A DNA stretch of 64,000 nucleotides from Roseicella sp. DB1501 (GCF_013112485.1 NZ_JABFHG010000007.1:124001-188000), one strand, 5' to 3'; shown: positions 44,961 to 55,542, numbered from the stretch's first letter. A program made the numbers and translations. The notes: generated from the sequence alone by a model not told the origin.

Positions 44961-45742
44961 CAGACCTCGCCTCCGGCGATCGGGATGGCGGCGCCGTTGA
45001 CCGCCGCGGCGCCGGGCAGGCAGAGGAACAGTGCGGCGGCTGCCACCTCCTCCGGCCGCACCAGCCGCCCCTGCGGGTTGTGGCGGGCGAGGCTGGCGCG
45101 CGCCGCCGCCGCATCACGCCCGGTCCGGCGGGTGATGGTGCCGATGCTGGCATCGAGCAGCGGTGTCTCGGTGAAGCCGGGGCAGAGGGCGTTCACCGTC
45201 ACGTCGCGCCCCGCTACTTCCAGCGCCAGTGCCCGCACTAGGCCGAGCAGCCCGTGCTTCGCCGCCGCATAGGCCGCGACATAGCGATAGCCCTTCAGCG
45301 CCGCGGTGGAGGCGACGGCGATGATGCGCCCCTCCCCCGCCGCCAGCATGCCGGGCAGCACCGCGCGCATCACCGCGGCGGCGCCGAGCAGGTTGACCGC
45401 GAGCATGCGCTGCCAGAGTGCGTCGTCGCTCTCAAGGAAGGGCGCGCTCTCGGCGGCGCCGGCGGCGTGCACCAGGATGTCGCAGGGCGGCAGGTCCGGC
45501 AACGGGCCGGTGATGTCGGCGGCGATGGCCTGCTGCGCCGCACCCGCCGCCACCGCCTCCCGCAGCATCGCCTCGCGCCGGCCGAGCAGCGTCACCGTGG
45601 CGCCGGCCTCGGTCAGCGCCCGGGCGCAGGCGAGGCCGATGCCGCTGCCGCCGCCGGTGACCAGCGCGCGCCGCGCCGCGAGCGGCGACGCGGCCTCCGG
45701 TGCCCGGCCAGGATGCGGTCCAGGATGCGGCAAGGCGTCCAT
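44960..45742 (-). CDS. SDR family oxidoreductase of the aromatic-CoA operon
   Basis: Classical short-chain dehydrogenase (260 aa). It has the cofactor motif TGGGSGIGLA, the Ser in VASTAALKGY, and the catalytic Tyr/Lys as YAAAKH; the C-terminus is complete. It likely oxidises a hydroxyacyl-CoA or ring alcohol formed downstream of the monooxygenase/reductase. It is first in the reverse-strand operon, and an exact TTGAAGCCTAAA site begins 17 nt before the start. The ATG at 45742 has GAGGAGAGGG in front. It is divergent from the bifunctional enzyme. Confidence 0.9.
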   Translation of the reverse strand: MDALPHPGPHPGRAPEAASPLAARRALVTGGGSGIGLACARALTEAGATVTLLGRREAMLREAVAAGAAQQAIAADITGPLPDLPPCDILVHAAGAAESAPFLESDDALWQRMLAVNLLGAAAVMRAVLPGMLAAGEGRIIAVASTAALKGYRYVAAYAAAKHGLLGLVRALALEVAGRDVTVNALCPGFTETPLLDASIGTITRRTGRDAAAARASLARHNPQGRLVRPEEVAAAALFLCLPGAAAVNGAAIPIAGGEV

Positions 45743-45758
45743 GCCCTCTCCTCGATGC

Positions 45759-45770
45759 TTGAAGCCTAAA
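45759..45770. promoter_or_regulatory. Candidate MarR operator, site 2
   Basis: TTGAAGCCTAAA, inside ATGCTTGAAGCCTAAAA, lies 16 nt before the SDR start codon. An identical 12-mer begins at 45821 in the same 115-bp divergent region, serving the opposite gene. Confidence 0.7.
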
Positions 45771-45820
45771 ACATCCCGTCGCCGGCCCGCAATGCCGGAT
45801 TGCGGTTGCCGCACGAATGC

Positions 45821-45832
45821 TTGAAGCCTAAA
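45821..45832. promoter_or_regulatory. Candidate MarR operator, site 3
   Basis: TTGAAGCCTAAA, followed by ATATCC, ends 25 nt before the bifunctional enzyme start. The TAAAAT inside it could be the -10 box, so a bound repressor would block RNA polymerase. The flanks (ATGC before, ATCC after) match site 2. Confidence 0.7.
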
Positions 45833-45857
45833 ATATCCGACAGCAGGAGGCGACCCG

Positions 45858-48176
45858 ATGCGCATTGCGATCATCGGCGGGGGACCCGCCGGGCTCTATT
45901 TCGCCATCCTCATGCAGCGCGACCATCTCGGGGCTCGCATCACGGTGGTGGAGCGGAACCGGCCCGAGGACAGCTTCGGCTTCGGCGTGGTGTTCAGCGA
46001 TGCGACGTTGGACGCCTTCGCCGCCGCCGATCCGCCGAGCTATCGCGCCATCACCGACAGCTTCGCCTATTGGGACGATGTCGAGATCCATGCCCGCGGC
46101 GCGGTGCACCGGATCGGCGGCAACGGCTTCTGCGGCAGCGCCCGCACCACGCTGCTGCGCCTGCTGCAGGATCGCGCCCGCGGTCTCGGCGTCGAGCTGC
46201 GCTTCGGGGTGGAGGCGCGGCCGGAGGATTTCCCCGAGGCCGACCTCGTCGTCGCGGCGGACGGCATCAACAGCCCGATCCGCCACCGCTTCGCCGCGGA
46301 CTTCCGGCCGGAGACCGGCCTCCGCCCCAACCGCTTCGCCTGGATGGGCTCGACCCGTCCCTTCGACGCCTTCACCTTCTTCTTCAAGGAGCGGCCGGAG
46401 GGCATCTTCATCGCCCATTGCTACCAGTACGCCCCGGGCGCCAGCACCTGGGTTCTGGAGACGGACCCCGAAACCTTCGCCCGTGCCGGGCTCGATTCCA
46501 TGGACGAGGCGGCAAGCGCCCGCTTCCTGGAAGGGGTCTTCGCCGAGGAATTGCAGGGCCACCGCCTGCTGACGAACCGCTCCCACTGGCGGCAATTCCC
46601 GCAGATCCGCTGCGGCCGCTGGGTGCGCGGCAACCTCGTGCTGCTCGGCGACGCCAAGGCCAGCGCGCATTTCTCCATCGGCAGCGGCACCAAACTCGCC
46701 ATGGAGGATGCGATCGCGCTGCACCGCGCCTTCCGCGACGGGGGCGGCGTGGCGGAGAGCCTCGCCCGCTTCGAGGCAGAACGGCGCGAGGAGGTGGAGA
46801 AGACCCAGCACGCCGCCGATGTCTCGCTGGTCTGGTTCGAGCATGTGCGGCGCTTCTGGCGCATGCAGCCGGTGCGCTTCGCCTTCGGGCTGATGACCCG
46901 CAGCAAGGCGATCACCTGGGACAACCTGGCGCTGCGCGCGCCGGATTTCGTCGCCGAGACCCAGGCGGCCTTCGCGGCGGAAGCGGGTGGCGACCCGGCG
47001 AAGCCGCCGATGTTCCAGCCCTTACGGCTGCGCGGCATGGAGCTCGCCAATCGCGTCGTCGTCTCGCCCATGTGCATGTACTCGGCCGAGGAAGGCTTGC
47101 CGGGTGACTTCCACCTGATGCATTACGGCGCCCGCGCCGCCGGCGGCGCCGGGCTGATCTTCACCGAGATGACCTGCGTCTCGCCCACCGCCCGCATCAC
47201 CCCGGGCTGCGCCGGGCTGTGGAACGACGCGCAGGAGGTGGCCTGGGCGCGCATCCTGCGGCTGGTGCATGCGCAGGGCCCGGTGCGGATGGCGCTGCAG
47301 CTCGGCCATGCCGGCCGCAAGGGCGCGACGCGGCTGATGTGGGAGGGCATGGACCGGCCGCTGGCCGAGGGCGCCTGGCCGATCCTCTCTGCCAGCCCCC
47401 TGCCCTACTACCCAGACAGCCAGGTGCCGCGCGAGATGAGCCGCGCCGACATGGATGCGGTCATCGCGGATTTCGTCGCCGCCGCCAGGCGCGGCGCGCG
47501 GGCGGGCTTCGACATGCTGGAGCTGCACTGCGCCCATGGCTATCTGCTGGCGAGCTTCCTCTCGCCGCTGACCAATCGCCGCCGGGATGAGTATGGCGGC
47601 CCGGTGGAGAACCGGCTGCGCTTCCCGCTCGAGCTGTTCCGGGCGCTGCGCGAGGCCTGGCCGGCGGACCGGCCCCTCTCGGTGCGCCTCTCCGCCACCG
47701 ACTGGGCGGATGGCGGCATCACGGATGCTGATACGCTCGCCATCGCCCGCGCCTTCGCCGCGGCGGGCTGCGACCTGATCGACGTCTCGACCGGCCAGAC
47801 CGTGCAGGATGCCGCGCCGGTCTATGGTCGCATGTTCCAGGTGCCCTGGTCCGACATGATCCGGCAGGAGGCGGGCATCGCCACCATGTGCGTCGGCAAC
47901 ATCACCAGCGCCGACCAGGTGAACACCATCCTCGCCGCTGGCCGCGCCGATCTGGTGGCGCTGGCCCGGCCGCACCTGACCGACCCGGCCTTCACCCTCC
48001 GCGCTGCGGCGCAGTGCGGCGTCGCCGACATTGCCTGCCCGGTGCAATATGGCTGGGGCAAGGACGCGCTGCTGCGCAACGCCGCGAAGGAACAGGAGGA
48101 GCTGCGCGAGCTGCGGCTGAAGGCGCGGCCGCGCCGTCACGCCCCGCTCTCCCCTCTCCCGCGCGCCGCCGAATAG
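45858..48176 (+). CDS. Bifunctional FAD monooxygenase/old yellow enzyme (2-aminobenzoyl-CoA monooxygenase/reductase type)
   Basis: Fusion protein (772 aa). Residues 1-370 are a class A FAD monooxygenase (GGGPAG at 7-12, [32 protein letters not shown]). From about 378 an old-yellow-enzyme barrel follows ([55 protein letters not shown]). This layout is known for 2-aminobenzoyl-CoA monooxygenase/reductase of Azoarcus evansii, which hydroxylates and then reduces the ring, and for salicylyl-CoA 5-hydroxylases. Anthranilyl-CoA is favoured by the tryptophan genes around it. An AGGAGG site precedes the ATG. It heads the forward transcript, with an operator-like site 25 nt upstream. Confidence 0.93.
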   Translation: MRIAIIGGGPAGLYFAILMQRDHLGARITVVERNRPEDSFGFGVVFSDATLDAFAAADPPSYRAITDSFAYWDDVEIHARGAVHRIGGNGFCGSARTTLLRLLQDRARGLGVELRFGVEARPEDFPEADLVVAADGINSPIRHRFAADFRPETGLRPNRFAWMGSTRPFDAFTFFFKERPEGIFIAHCYQYAPGASTWVLETDPETFARAGLDSMDEAASARFLEGVFAEELQGHRLLTNRSHWRQFPQIRCGRWVRGNLVLLGDAKASAHFSIGSGTKLAMEDAIALHRAFRDGGGVAESLARFEAERREEVEKTQHAADVSLVWFEHVRRFWRMQPVRFAFGLMTRSKAITWDNLALRAPDFVAETQAAFAAEAGGDPAKPPMFQPLRLRGMELANRVVVSPMCMYSAEEGLPGDFHLMHYGARAAGGAGLIFTEMTCVSPTARITPGCAGLWNDAQEVAWARILRLVHAQGPVRMALQLGHAGRKGATRLMWEGMDRPLAEGAWPILSASPLPYYPDSQVPREMSRADMDAVIADFVAAARRGARAGFDMLELHCAHGYLLASFLSPLTNRRRDEYGGPVENRLRFPLELFRALREAWPADRPLSVRLSATDWADGGITDADTLAIARAFAAAGCDLIDVSTGQTVQDAAPVYGRMFQVPWSDMIRQEAGIATMCVGNITSADQVNTILAAGRADLVALARPHLTDPAFTLRAAAQCGVADIACPVQYGWGKDALLRNAAKEQEELRELRLKARPRRHAPLSPLPRAAE

Positions 48177-48240
48177 GGGCAGGATCGAGCCTGCCGGGCG
48201 CTCGCGCGTCCCGGCGGCAACCGGGATGCGGAGGATGCGC

Positions 48241-49461
48241 ATGCATGTCCTGATCGCCGGCGGCGGGATCGGCGGCCTCACCCTTGCCCTGATGCTGCAG
48301 CAGCGCGGCATCGCCTGCACGGTGCTGGAGGCGGCGCCGGAGGTGCGGGAGCTCGGCGTCGGCATCAACAACCTGCCGCATTGCGTCGCGGAGTGGGAGG
48401 CGCTCGGCCTGCTGCCGGAGCTCGACCGCATCGCCATCCGCACGCGCGAGCTGCGCTACCTCAACCATCTTGGCCAGACCCTGTGGCAGGAGGCGCGCGG
48501 CACCTATGCCGGGCATGCGCTGCCGCAATTCTCCACCCATCGCGGAAGGCTGCACGGGATGCTCTGGCGCGCCGTCGAGGCCAGGCTGCCGGCGGGCGCG
48601 CTGCGCACCGGGCATCGCCTCGCTGCCGTCGAGCAGGATGCCGCGGGCGTCACCGCGCGCTTCGCCACGGGGACGGGCCACGAGACGCTCCGCGGCGAGG
48701 TGCTGGTCGGCGCCGACGGCATCCATTCGGCGCTGCGGGCGATGCTGCACCCGGCCGATGCCGGCATCCGCTGGCAGGGCGTGATGATGTGGCGCGGCGC
48801 ACTGGACTGGCCGGCCTATGAAACCGGCGACGTGATGTTCATCGCCGGCGACCTGAAGACCAAATTCGTCTTCTATCCCGTCGGCCCCGGCAGCAGGCCG
48901 GATCGCCGGCTGACCAACTGGGTGGTCTATTCCCGCCTGGCGACAGGCGAGAGGCCGCCGCCGCAGCGCGAGGATTGGTCGCGGCCCGGCCGGCTTGAGG
49001 ACGTGCTGCCGCTGGCGCAGCGGCTGAAGTTGCCCTTCCTTGATGTCGAGGCGCTGGTCCGCGCCTCGCCGCAGCGGCTGGAATACCCGATGTGCGACCG
49101 CGACCCGCTGCCCTGGTGGAGCGAGGGGCGGGTGACGCTGCTCGGCGACGCGGCGCATGCGATGTATCCGGTCGGCTCCAACGGCGCCTCGCAGGCAGTG
49201 CTGGATGCGCGGGCGCTGGCCGATGCGCTGGCGGCGCAGCCGGCCGAGCAGGCGCTGAAGGCCTATGAGGCGGAGCGGCTGCCGAAGACCGCGGCGATCT
49301 GCGCCAGCAACCGCAAGGGCGGGCCGGAACGGGTGATCGACGTCTTCGGCGAGCTGGCACCGGATGGCTTCGGGCGGATCGAGGAGGTGATCCCGCCCGA
49401 GGATGTCGCGGCGATCGTCCGCGGCTATGCCCAGCTCGCCGGCTTCGCCCTGCCGCTGTGA
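48241..49461 (+). CDS. FAD-dependent monooxygenase
   Basis: Class A flavoprotein monooxygenase (406 aa). It has GGGIGG (7-12), the GADGIHSALR middle motif and LLGDAAHAMYPVGSNGASQA. It has no CoA-ligand hint, so an ordinary aromatic acid or amine is a likely substrate; kynurenine 3-monooxygenase cannot be claimed. ATG 48241 follows GGAGGATGCGC; ATG 48235 is possible. It lies 64 bp after the bifunctional enzyme on the same strand, so it probably belongs to the same transcript. It converges on the cupin gene over repeat B copy 2. Confidence 0.88.
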   Translation: MHVLIAGGGIGGLTLALMLQQRGIACTVLEAAPEVRELGVGINNLPHCVAEWEALGLLPELDRIAIRTRELRYLNHLGQTLWQEARGTYAGHALPQFSTHRGRLHGMLWRAVEARLPAGALRTGHRLAAVEQDAAGVTARFATGTGHETLRGEVLVGADGIHSALRAMLHPADAGIRWQGVMMWRGALDWPAYETGDVMFIAGDLKTKFVFYPVGPGSRPDRRLTNWVVYSRLATGERPPPQREDWSRPGRLEDVLPLAQRLKLPFLDVEALVRASPQRLEYPMCDRDPLPWWSEGRVTLLGDAAHAMYPVGSNGASQAVLDARALADALAAQPAEQALKAYEAERLPKTAAICASNRKGGPERVIDVFGELAPDGFGRIEEVIPPEDVAAIVRGYAQLAGFALPL

Positions 49462-49472
49462 TATCAGTCGCG

Positions 49473-49574
49473 CCGTTGATGGTGATCCATCAACGGCCCC
49501 TCAATCGCCGGGCGGGTTGCTCTGCAACCCTTGGCTACGCGGCACAAGCCGCGGCGCCCATTCGGGCGCTCGGC
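49473..49574 (+). repeat. Dispersed multi-hairpin element, family B copy 2
   Basis: The order matches the reverse strand of 29826-29920: hairpin CCGTTGATGG/CCATCAACGG (49473-49496), the block CCTCAATCGCCGGGCG, stem GGTTGC/GCAACC, then the 45-nt core (49530-49574) with stems GCGGC/GCCGC and GCGCCC/GGGCGC. Past the core come ATGAATG/CATTCAT and CCTGCC/GGCAGG stems, to about 49608. Stems occupy the same places as in copy 1 but with different, compensated sequences. It lies tail-to-tail between the FAD enzyme and cupin genes. Confidence 0.7.
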
Positions 49575-49643
49575 ATGAATGAAGCATTCATTCCTGCCGC
49601 TGGCAGGAGATCCTCTCGCAACCTGGTAGGGCGCCCTGCCCGC

Positions 49644-50096
49644 TCATCCCGGCGGGGGGAGGAAGTCCACCTCATGCGCCGCGGAGAGCCGCACCACCTC
49701 CTCCACATCGGTGAGGTCATGCAGCGACCGGAACAGGTCGTGCAGCTTGCGGGCCGGAGTCACCCAGAAGAAGGCGCGGGCCGGCGCCCCGCTCTCGTTG
49801 AAATAGCCATGCATGATGCCGCGCGGCATGCGCACCAGGTCGCCGGCCGAGGCGTGGTGCGTCTGCCCATCGAGGATCAGCTTCCAGGTCCCCTCCAGCA
49901 TCAGGATGTACTCGTCCTGCGTGGGATGGATGTGCGGCGGCACGAAGGTGCCGGGCGGGCTCACCGCCTCGAAGGCGAAGCTGTCGCCGGTCGATTGCTT
50001 CGGATAGTAGGTCTGGCCGAGGATATTCCAGACCGTGCCCTCCGCGCCGTCGAAGCCGGTGCCGGCGCGGGTGATGCCTGCGGTCTCCGCTGTCAT
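49644..50096 (-). CDS. Cupin domain-containing protein
   Basis: Single-domain cupin (150 aa) with motif 1 PPHIHPTQDEYILMLEG (two His and a Glu) and motif 2 near PRGIMHGYFN, so a metal site is likely. It is last in the ABC-importer operon, starting 15 bp after the LivF stop. Cupins of this size act as isomerases, decarboxylases or dioxygenase-like enzymes; the sequence does not tell which. The site GAAGGGAC precedes ATG 50096. Its place with the importer suggests a role in handling the imported compound. Confidence 0.85.
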   Translation of the reverse strand: MTAETAGITRAGTGFDGAEGTVWNILGQTYYPKQSTGDSFAFEAVSPPGTFVPPHIHPTQDEYILMLEGTWKLILDGQTHHASAGDLVRMPRGIMHGYFNESGAPARAFFWVTPARKLHDLFRSLHDLTDVEEVVRLSAAHEVDFLPPPG

Positions 50097-50111
50097 GCTG
50101 CTGTCCCTTCC

Positions 50112-50827
<716 letters not shown>

Positions 50828-50828
<1 letters not shown>

Positions 50829-51583
50829 CAGGCCGCCTCGTCCTCGCCCAGATAGGCGTCGCGGACCGCCGGATCGGCTCGAATCGCCGCCGGCGCGCCG
50901 CTCGCCAGCAGCCGCCCCTGCACCAGCACGGAGATGCGGTCGGCGAGGGTGAAGACCGCCGGCATGTCGTGCTCCACCAGCAGGATGGCGTAGCGCCCGC
51001 GCAGCCCCTGCAGCAGGGCGATGAGGCGCTCGGCCTCCTCCGGCCCAGTGCCGGCCAGCGGCTCGTCGAGCAGCAGCAGCCGCGGCTCCATCGCCAGCGC
51101 GATGGCGAGCTCGAGCTGCCGCCGCTCGCCATGCGAGAGCGCCGCCGCCGGCACCGCCGCGCGCCCGGCGAGGCCGGTCCGCGCCAGCGCCGCCATCGCC
51201 ACCTCGTTCAGCGCCGCCTCGCCCGCCGCCGGCCGCAGGAAGCGGAAGGAGGAGCCGCTGCGCGCCTGCACGGCGAGCGCGACATTCTCGAGCGCCGAGA
51301 AGCCGGGCAGCACGGAGGTGATCTGGAAGCTGCGCGCCAGGCCGAGCCGCGCCCGGCGGGCCAGCGGCAGCGCTGTGACATCCTGGCCGGCGAAGAGCAC
51401 CCGGCCGGCATCCGGCCGCAGGGTGCCGCTGATCTGGTGGATCAGCGTCGTCTTGCCGGCACCGTTCGGGCCGATGACGGCATGGATCTCGCCCGGCATC
51501 ACATCGAGCGAAACATCAACCGTCACCGTCAGCCCGCCGAAGCGCTTGCGCAGCCCGTCGAGGCGCAGCACCGGCTCAGCCAC
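50828..51583 (-). CDS. livG: ABC transporter ATP-binding protein, LivG type
   Basis: ATPase subunit (251 aa) with Walker A GPNGAGKT (38-45), signature LSHGERRQLELAIAL and Walker B LLLLDEPLAG. It begins at GTG and overlaps the LivM stop by 8 bp, which indicates tight translational coupling. It matches the LivG branch (AVIGPNGAGKTTLIHQISG). It works with LivF on the LivHM permease. Confidence 0.92.
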
Positions 51584-52526
51584 GGCGGCGCATCCCGGCG
51601 AGTTGCGCCGGCAACCCGACCAGCCCGCCGCGCAGGAACAGCACGGCGAGCACCAGCAGCGGGCCGAGCAGCAGCCGCCAATGCGTCGTCAGATGCCCGA
51701 GCCATTCCTCCAGCAGCAGCAGGGCGAGCGTGCCGAGCACCGCGCCGAAGGGGCTGCCGAGACCGCCGAGGATCACCATGAACAGCAGCTCGCCCGAGCG
51801 CTGCCAGGCGAGGAAGGAAGGGGCGACGAACTCCGTCGCATTCGCCAGCAGGAAGCCGGCGAGCCCGGCCATGCCGCCGGCGATGCCATAAGCGAGAAGG
51901 CGATAGGGGTAGGGCGAGAGCCCGACCGCCTGCACGCGCAGCGGGTTCTCCCGCGCCGCCCGCAGCACCCGCCCAAAGCGCGAGGCCAGCAGCATGCGGC
52001 AGGCCAAGTAGGCGCCGGCCAGCAGGGCGAGGCAGAGATAGTGGAAGCCCAGCCGGCTCTCCAGCCAGCGCGTGCCGGCGAGGGTGCTGCGGCCATAGAG
52101 CGTGTAGCCGTCATCGCCGCCATAGCCGGCGAGGGAGGCGGCGGTGAAGAAGGCCATCTGCCCGAAGGCCAGGGTGATCATGATGAAAGGCACGCCGGCC
52201 GTGCGCAGCGCGACCGCGCCGGTGAGCAGCGCGAAGAGCGCCGCGCCGCCGATGGCGACCGGCGCGACGACCAGCGCCTCCGTCACCCGCGCATCGTCGA
52301 GCGCCACCACTGCATAGGCGCCGATGCCGAGCATGGCGGCATGGCCGAGGCTGACCAGCCCGGCGCCGCCGACGACGAGCCAGAGCGAGAGGGCAGCGAG
52401 GCCGAGGATCATGCCGCGCGCCAGCAGCGTCATCACCCAGCCCTCGCCTAGGCCGAGGAGCGGCGCCGCCGCCAGCAGGGCGAAGACGAGGAGCGGCAGC
52501 GCCGCGGCGCGCAACGCCGAGACCAC
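51576..52526 (-). CDS. livM: Branched-chain-type ABC permease, LivM type
   Basis: Inner-membrane permease (316 aa) with about 8-10 hydrophobic segments. It has the LivM features SLGHAAMLGIGAYAV, the GRVLRAARENPLRVQAVGLSPY cytoplasmic loop that contacts the ATPase, and VILGGLGSPFGAVLG. It starts at GTG (52526), 5 bp after the LivH stop. It pairs with LivH to form the channel. Confidence 0.9.
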   Translation of the reverse strand: MVSALRAAALPLLVFALLAAAPLLGLGEGWVMTLLARGMILGLAALSLWLVVGGAGLVSLGHAAMLGIGAYAVVALDDARVTEALVVAPVAIGGAALFALLTGAVALRTAGVPFIMITLAFGQMAFFTAASLAGYGGDDGYTLYGRSTLAGTRWLESRLGFHYLCLALLAGAYLACRMLLASRFGRVLRAARENPLRVQAVGLSPYPYRLLAYGIAGGMAGLAGFLLANATEFVAPSFLAWQRSGELLFMVILGGLGSPFGAVLGTLALLLLEEWLGHLTTHWRLLLGPLLVLAVLFLRGGLVGLPAQLAGMRRRG

Positions 52527-52531
52527 CCCGC

Positions 52532-53455
52532 CTAGCCCGCCCGCGCCGGGAAAAGGCCGCGCGGCCGCACCGCGAGGATCAGCGCCATGGCGATGTAGAC
52601 CAGCATGGAGCCGATCGAGGCCCCGGCCTGCCGCGCCGGGGAGGGCGCCAGGACGAGGCGCAGCAGCTCCGGCAACAGCGAGCGGCCGAGCGTCTCCACC
52701 AGTCCGACCAGCAGCGCCGCGAGGAAGGCGCCGCGCACGCTGCCGATGCCGCCGATGACGATGACGACGAAGGCTAGGATGAGCACCGTGTCGCCCATCC
52801 CCGGCTCGACCGAGAGGATGGGCGCCGCCATCATCCCGGCGAAGCCCGCCAGCATGGCGCCGATGCCGAAGACCAGCAGGAAGAGCCGACTGGTATCGAT
52901 GCCGAGCGCCGCCAGCATCGGCCGGTTGCTCGCCCCGGCCCGCACCAGCGCCCCGGCCCGCGTATGCTCGACCAGCAGCCAGAGCAGCCCGGCCGTGGCG
53001 AGGCCGGCGGCGAGGATCGCCAAGCGATAGAGCGGGTATTGCAGCCCGGGCATCAGCGTGATGCCGCCCTCCAGCAGCGCTGGGGTTGCGACCTGCAATG
53101 GTGCGCTGCCCCAGAGCAGCGTCACCGCCTCGTTCAGGGTGAGGATGACGCCGAAGGTCGCCAGCACCTGCGCCAGGTGGTCGCGGTCGTAGAGATGTCG
53201 GAAGATGAGGAATTCCAGCGCCAAGCCACAGGCGAGCGTCGCCGGCAGGGCGAGCAGCAGGCCGAGCCAGAAGCTGCCCGTCGCCGCGGCGAGGCTGGCG
53301 CCGAGATAGGCGCCCAGCATGTACTGCACGCCATGCGCGAGGTTGATGACATCCATCACCCCGAAGACCAGGGTGAGGCCGGCCGCGACGAGGAAGAGAA
53401 GGATGCCGAATTGCAGGCCGTTCAGCGCCTGCACCAGCATGAGCTGCGTCGTCAC
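52532..53455 (-). CDS. livH: Branched-chain-type ABC permease, LivH type
   Basis: Inner-membrane permease (about 307 aa). It has the LivH start QALNGLQFGILLFLVAAGLT, LVFGVMDVINLAHG, and later GIGSVRGAFLAALLVGLVETLG. The start is GTG 53455, 10 bp after the binding-protein stop; ATG 53440 (MLVQALNG) is an alternative, and neither has a strong ribosome site. It is second in the operon behind the binding protein. Confidence 0.9.
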   Translation of the reverse strand: MTTQLMLVQALNGLQFGILLFLVAAGLTLVFGVMDVINLAHGVQYMLGAYLGASLAAATGSFWLGLLLALPATLACGLALEFLIFRHLYDRDHLAQVLATFGVILTLNEAVTLLWGSAPLQVATPALLEGGITLMPGLQYPLYRLAILAAGLATAGLLWLLVEHTRAGALVRAGASNRPMLAALGIDTSRLFLLVFGIGAMLAGFAGMMAAPILSVEPGMGDTVLILAFVVIVIGGIGSVRGAFLAALLVGLVETLGRSLLPELLRLVLAPSPARQAGASIGSMLVYIAMALILAVRPRGLFPARAG

Positions 53456-53465
53456 GCCGTGGCCG

Positions 53466-54647
53466 TCAGCGCATGCGGCACTCGACCGCCCAGGGATCGG
53501 TGTCGTTCTCCAGCACCTTGCGCACCGTCTCGGTCTGGAACTTGCCGTCCGGCCGCTTCGCCACCTGGCAGAGCCAGAAATCCTGCACCGGATAGTGGTT
53601 GGCGCCGAAGCGGAAATTGCCGCGCACCGACTGGAACTCGGCGGCGCGGATCGCCGCGCGCAGCGCGTCCTTGTCGGCGAGCTTGCCGCCGGTCTTGCGG
53701 ATGGCGCTGTCGAGCAGCATGGCGGCGTCGTAGCTCTGCGCCGCGTAGCTGCCGGGCACATAGCCATGGGCGGCCTCGAAATCCGCGACGAAGCGCCGGT
53801 TGGCGGCATTCTCCATGTTCGGCGCCCAGGGCGCCGCGGAATAGAAGCCGACCGCCGCATCGCCCTGCGCCGGCAGCGTCGCCTCGTCCACCGTGAAGGT
53901 CGAGAGGAAGGGAATGCTGGCGAGGCCGGCCTGGCGGTATTGCCGCACCAGGTTCACGCCGAGCCCGCCCGGCATGAAGGTGAAGATGGCATCCGGCTTG
54001 CTTGCCGCGATCTTCGCCAGCTCGGCGGAGAAATCGAGCTGGTTGAGCGGGACATAGACCTCGTCCGCCACTTCGCCCTTGAAGCGGCTCTTGAAGCCGG
54101 CCGCGGCGTCGCGCCCGGCCTGGTAATTCGGCGTCATGACGAAGACGCGGCCGTATTTGCTGTCGGTCGCCGCCTGGCCCATGACGGAATGGACCTGGTC
54201 GTTGTTGTAGGAGGTGGTGAAGAAATACGGGTTGCAGCCGCGCCCGGCGAAGGTGGAGGGCCCGGCGTTGGTCGAGATGAGGAAGGTGTTTGTCTCGGTC
54301 ACCGGCCGCATGATGGCGGCCAGGATGTTCGAGAAGACGACGCCGGCGACGATATCGACCTTGTCGCGCTCCAGCGCCGCCCGCACCTTGGTGACGGCGA
54401 CTTCCGGCCGCAGCTCGTCGTCGATCATCACCACCTCGGCCGGCAGGCCGCCGAGCTTGCCGCCTGTATGCTTCAGCCCCTGCAGGAAGCCGTCCCGAAG
54501 CTGCGTGCCGAGCGCCGCCTGCGGCCCGGTCTGCACCGCGACGAGGCCGATCTTCACGCTCGCACCCTGGGCCCGGGCGCGGATCGCCGGCAGCGCCAGG
54601 GGTCCCGCCGCCGCAACGCCCAGCACTGCGCGCCTGCCGATCGCCAT
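53466..54647 (-). CDS. ABC transporter substrate-binding protein (LivK/branched-chain type)
   Basis: Periplasmic binding protein (393 aa) of the LivJ/LivK clan. The N-terminus has a GRRAVLG twin-arginine-like signal, cut near ARA. The mature part shows KIGLVAVQTGPQAALG and a closing VRGNFRFGANHYPVQDFW segment. Members near aromatic-catabolism genes often bind aromatic acids. The GGAGG site is 8 nt before ATG 54647. An exact TTGAAGCCTAAA site sits 30 nt before the start, which places the importer in the same proposed MarR regulon. Confidence 0.9.
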   Translation of the reverse strand: MAIGRRAVLGVAAAGPLALPAIRARAQGASVKIGLVAVQTGPQAALGTQLRDGFLQGLKHTGGKLGGLPAEVVMIDDELRPEVAVTKVRAALERDKVDIVAGVVFSNILAAIMRPVTETNTFLISTNAGPSTFAGRGCNPYFFTTSYNNDQVHSVMGQAATDSKYGRVFVMTPNYQAGRDAAAGFKSRFKGEVADEVYVPLNQLDFSAELAKIAASKPDAIFTFMPGGLGVNLVRQYRQAGLASIPFLSTFTVDEATLPAQGDAAVGFYSAAPWAPNMENAANRRFVADFEAAHGYVPGSYAAQSYDAAMLLDSAIRKTGGKLADKDALRAAIRAAEFQSVRGNFRFGANHYPVQDFWLCQVAKRPDGKFQTETVRKVLENDTDPWAVECRMR

Positions 54648-54677
54648 GCCCATCCCCTCCGTCCACGTGGCGATTAG

Positions 54678-54689
54678 TTTAGGCTTCAA
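54678..54689. promoter_or_regulatory. Candidate MarR operator, site 4
   Basis: On the reverse strand the sequence is TTGAAGCCTAAA, identical to sites 2 and 3. It lies between the formamidase stop (54693) and the binding-protein start (54647), so it can control the importer operon separately from the genes before it. TAAACT inside it is a possible -10 box. Confidence 0.7.
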
Positions 54690-54692
54690 TCG

Positions 54693-55502
54693 TCACCGGA
54701 CCGCAAGGGCCATGGCGGCGGCGCGACGCGCGAGCGAGCTGTCCGACTCGGCGAGCGGGGCGATGACAGTGAAATGATCGCGCGCCGGCAATTCCTCCGA
54801 GGTCCCGCCCCAGGCGGCGGCGAAGTCGCGCGCCTGACGGCGGAACTCGTCGCTCTCGGCGCTGCCGACCACGGCATGCAAGGTACCGCCGGGCGGGGGC
54901 AGGTAGCGCGGCGAGAAGGCGCGCGCCATCTCCGGCGTCAGGTGCAGGGCGGCGGCGATCGTCGTCGGCAATAGCGGCTCGAGCTCGAAGACGCCCGAGA
55001 TCGGCAGGCCCGCCGGCACAAGATCGGCCGGCAGCCGCGCATCCTGGGCGCGCCAGTCGGTGGCCATCAGCATCGCGGTCAGATGGCCACCGGCGGAATG
55101 GCCGCTCGCCAGCAGCCGGCGCCCGGTGCGGCGGTGCAGCAGCAGCGCCGCCGCGCGCATCTGCCCGATGATCGCCTCCAGCGTCACCTGCGGGCAGAGA
55201 TCATAGGAGGGAATGGCGACGGCCACGCCCCGCGCCAGCAACCCGCGCGCCAGATGCGAGAAGAAGCTGCGGTCCAGTGCCTGCCAGTAGCCGCCATGGA
55301 TGAAGAGGGCGGTGGGCCAGTCCTCGCCGGGTCCGGGGCGGAACAGGTCGAGCCGCTCCCGCTCCCCGGGACCATAGGGCAGGCCGAGTTCGGCCTCCCG
55401 CCATGCCGCGCGGAAGGCGGCCGCGTCGCGCTGCCAGCCCGCGATGATCGCCGGGTGTTCCGGCACCCGCGCCCGGTTGTCGTATTCGGCCTGTGCGTCC
55501 AT
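54693..55502 (-). CDS. Alpha/beta hydrolase, arylformamidase-like
   Basis: Alpha/beta hydrolase (269 aa) with the kynurenine-formamidase hallmark HGGYW (69-73) and the nucleophile elbow SGHSAGGH (S136), plus a histidine in RDHFTV (H243). Esterase-type arylformamidases turn N-formylkynurenine into kynurenine and formate. With kynA nearby, this is the likely second step. It lacks the cyclase-type KynB fold, so the symbol is left open. The ATG at 55502 lies 40 bp after the CoA-transferase stop, and its own stop is followed by the importer operator. Confidence 0.85.
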   Translation of the reverse strand: MDAQAEYDNRARVPEHPAIIAGWQRDAAAFRAAWREAELGLPYGPGERERLDLFRPGPGEDWPTALFIHGGYWQALDRSFFSHLARGLLARGVAVAIPSYDLCPQVTLEAIIGQMRAAALLLHRRTGRRLLASGHSAGGHLTAMLMATDWRAQDARLPADLVPAGLPISGVFELEPLLPTTIAAALHLTPEMARAFSPRYLPPPGGTLHAVVGSAESDEFRRQARDFAAAWGGTSEELPARDHFTVIAPLAESDSSLARRAAAMALAVR

Positions 55503-55542
55503 GCCGCCATTGCAGCGCCGGGGCGCCGCGCCGGCAAGCGGT

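Noticed and set aside
45858-48176. Salicylyl-CoA 5-hydroxylase as the specific name
   Set aside because: The domain layout is shared with 2-aminobenzoyl-CoA monooxygenase/reductase, and the tryptophan genes around it favour anthranilate. I kept the broader name.
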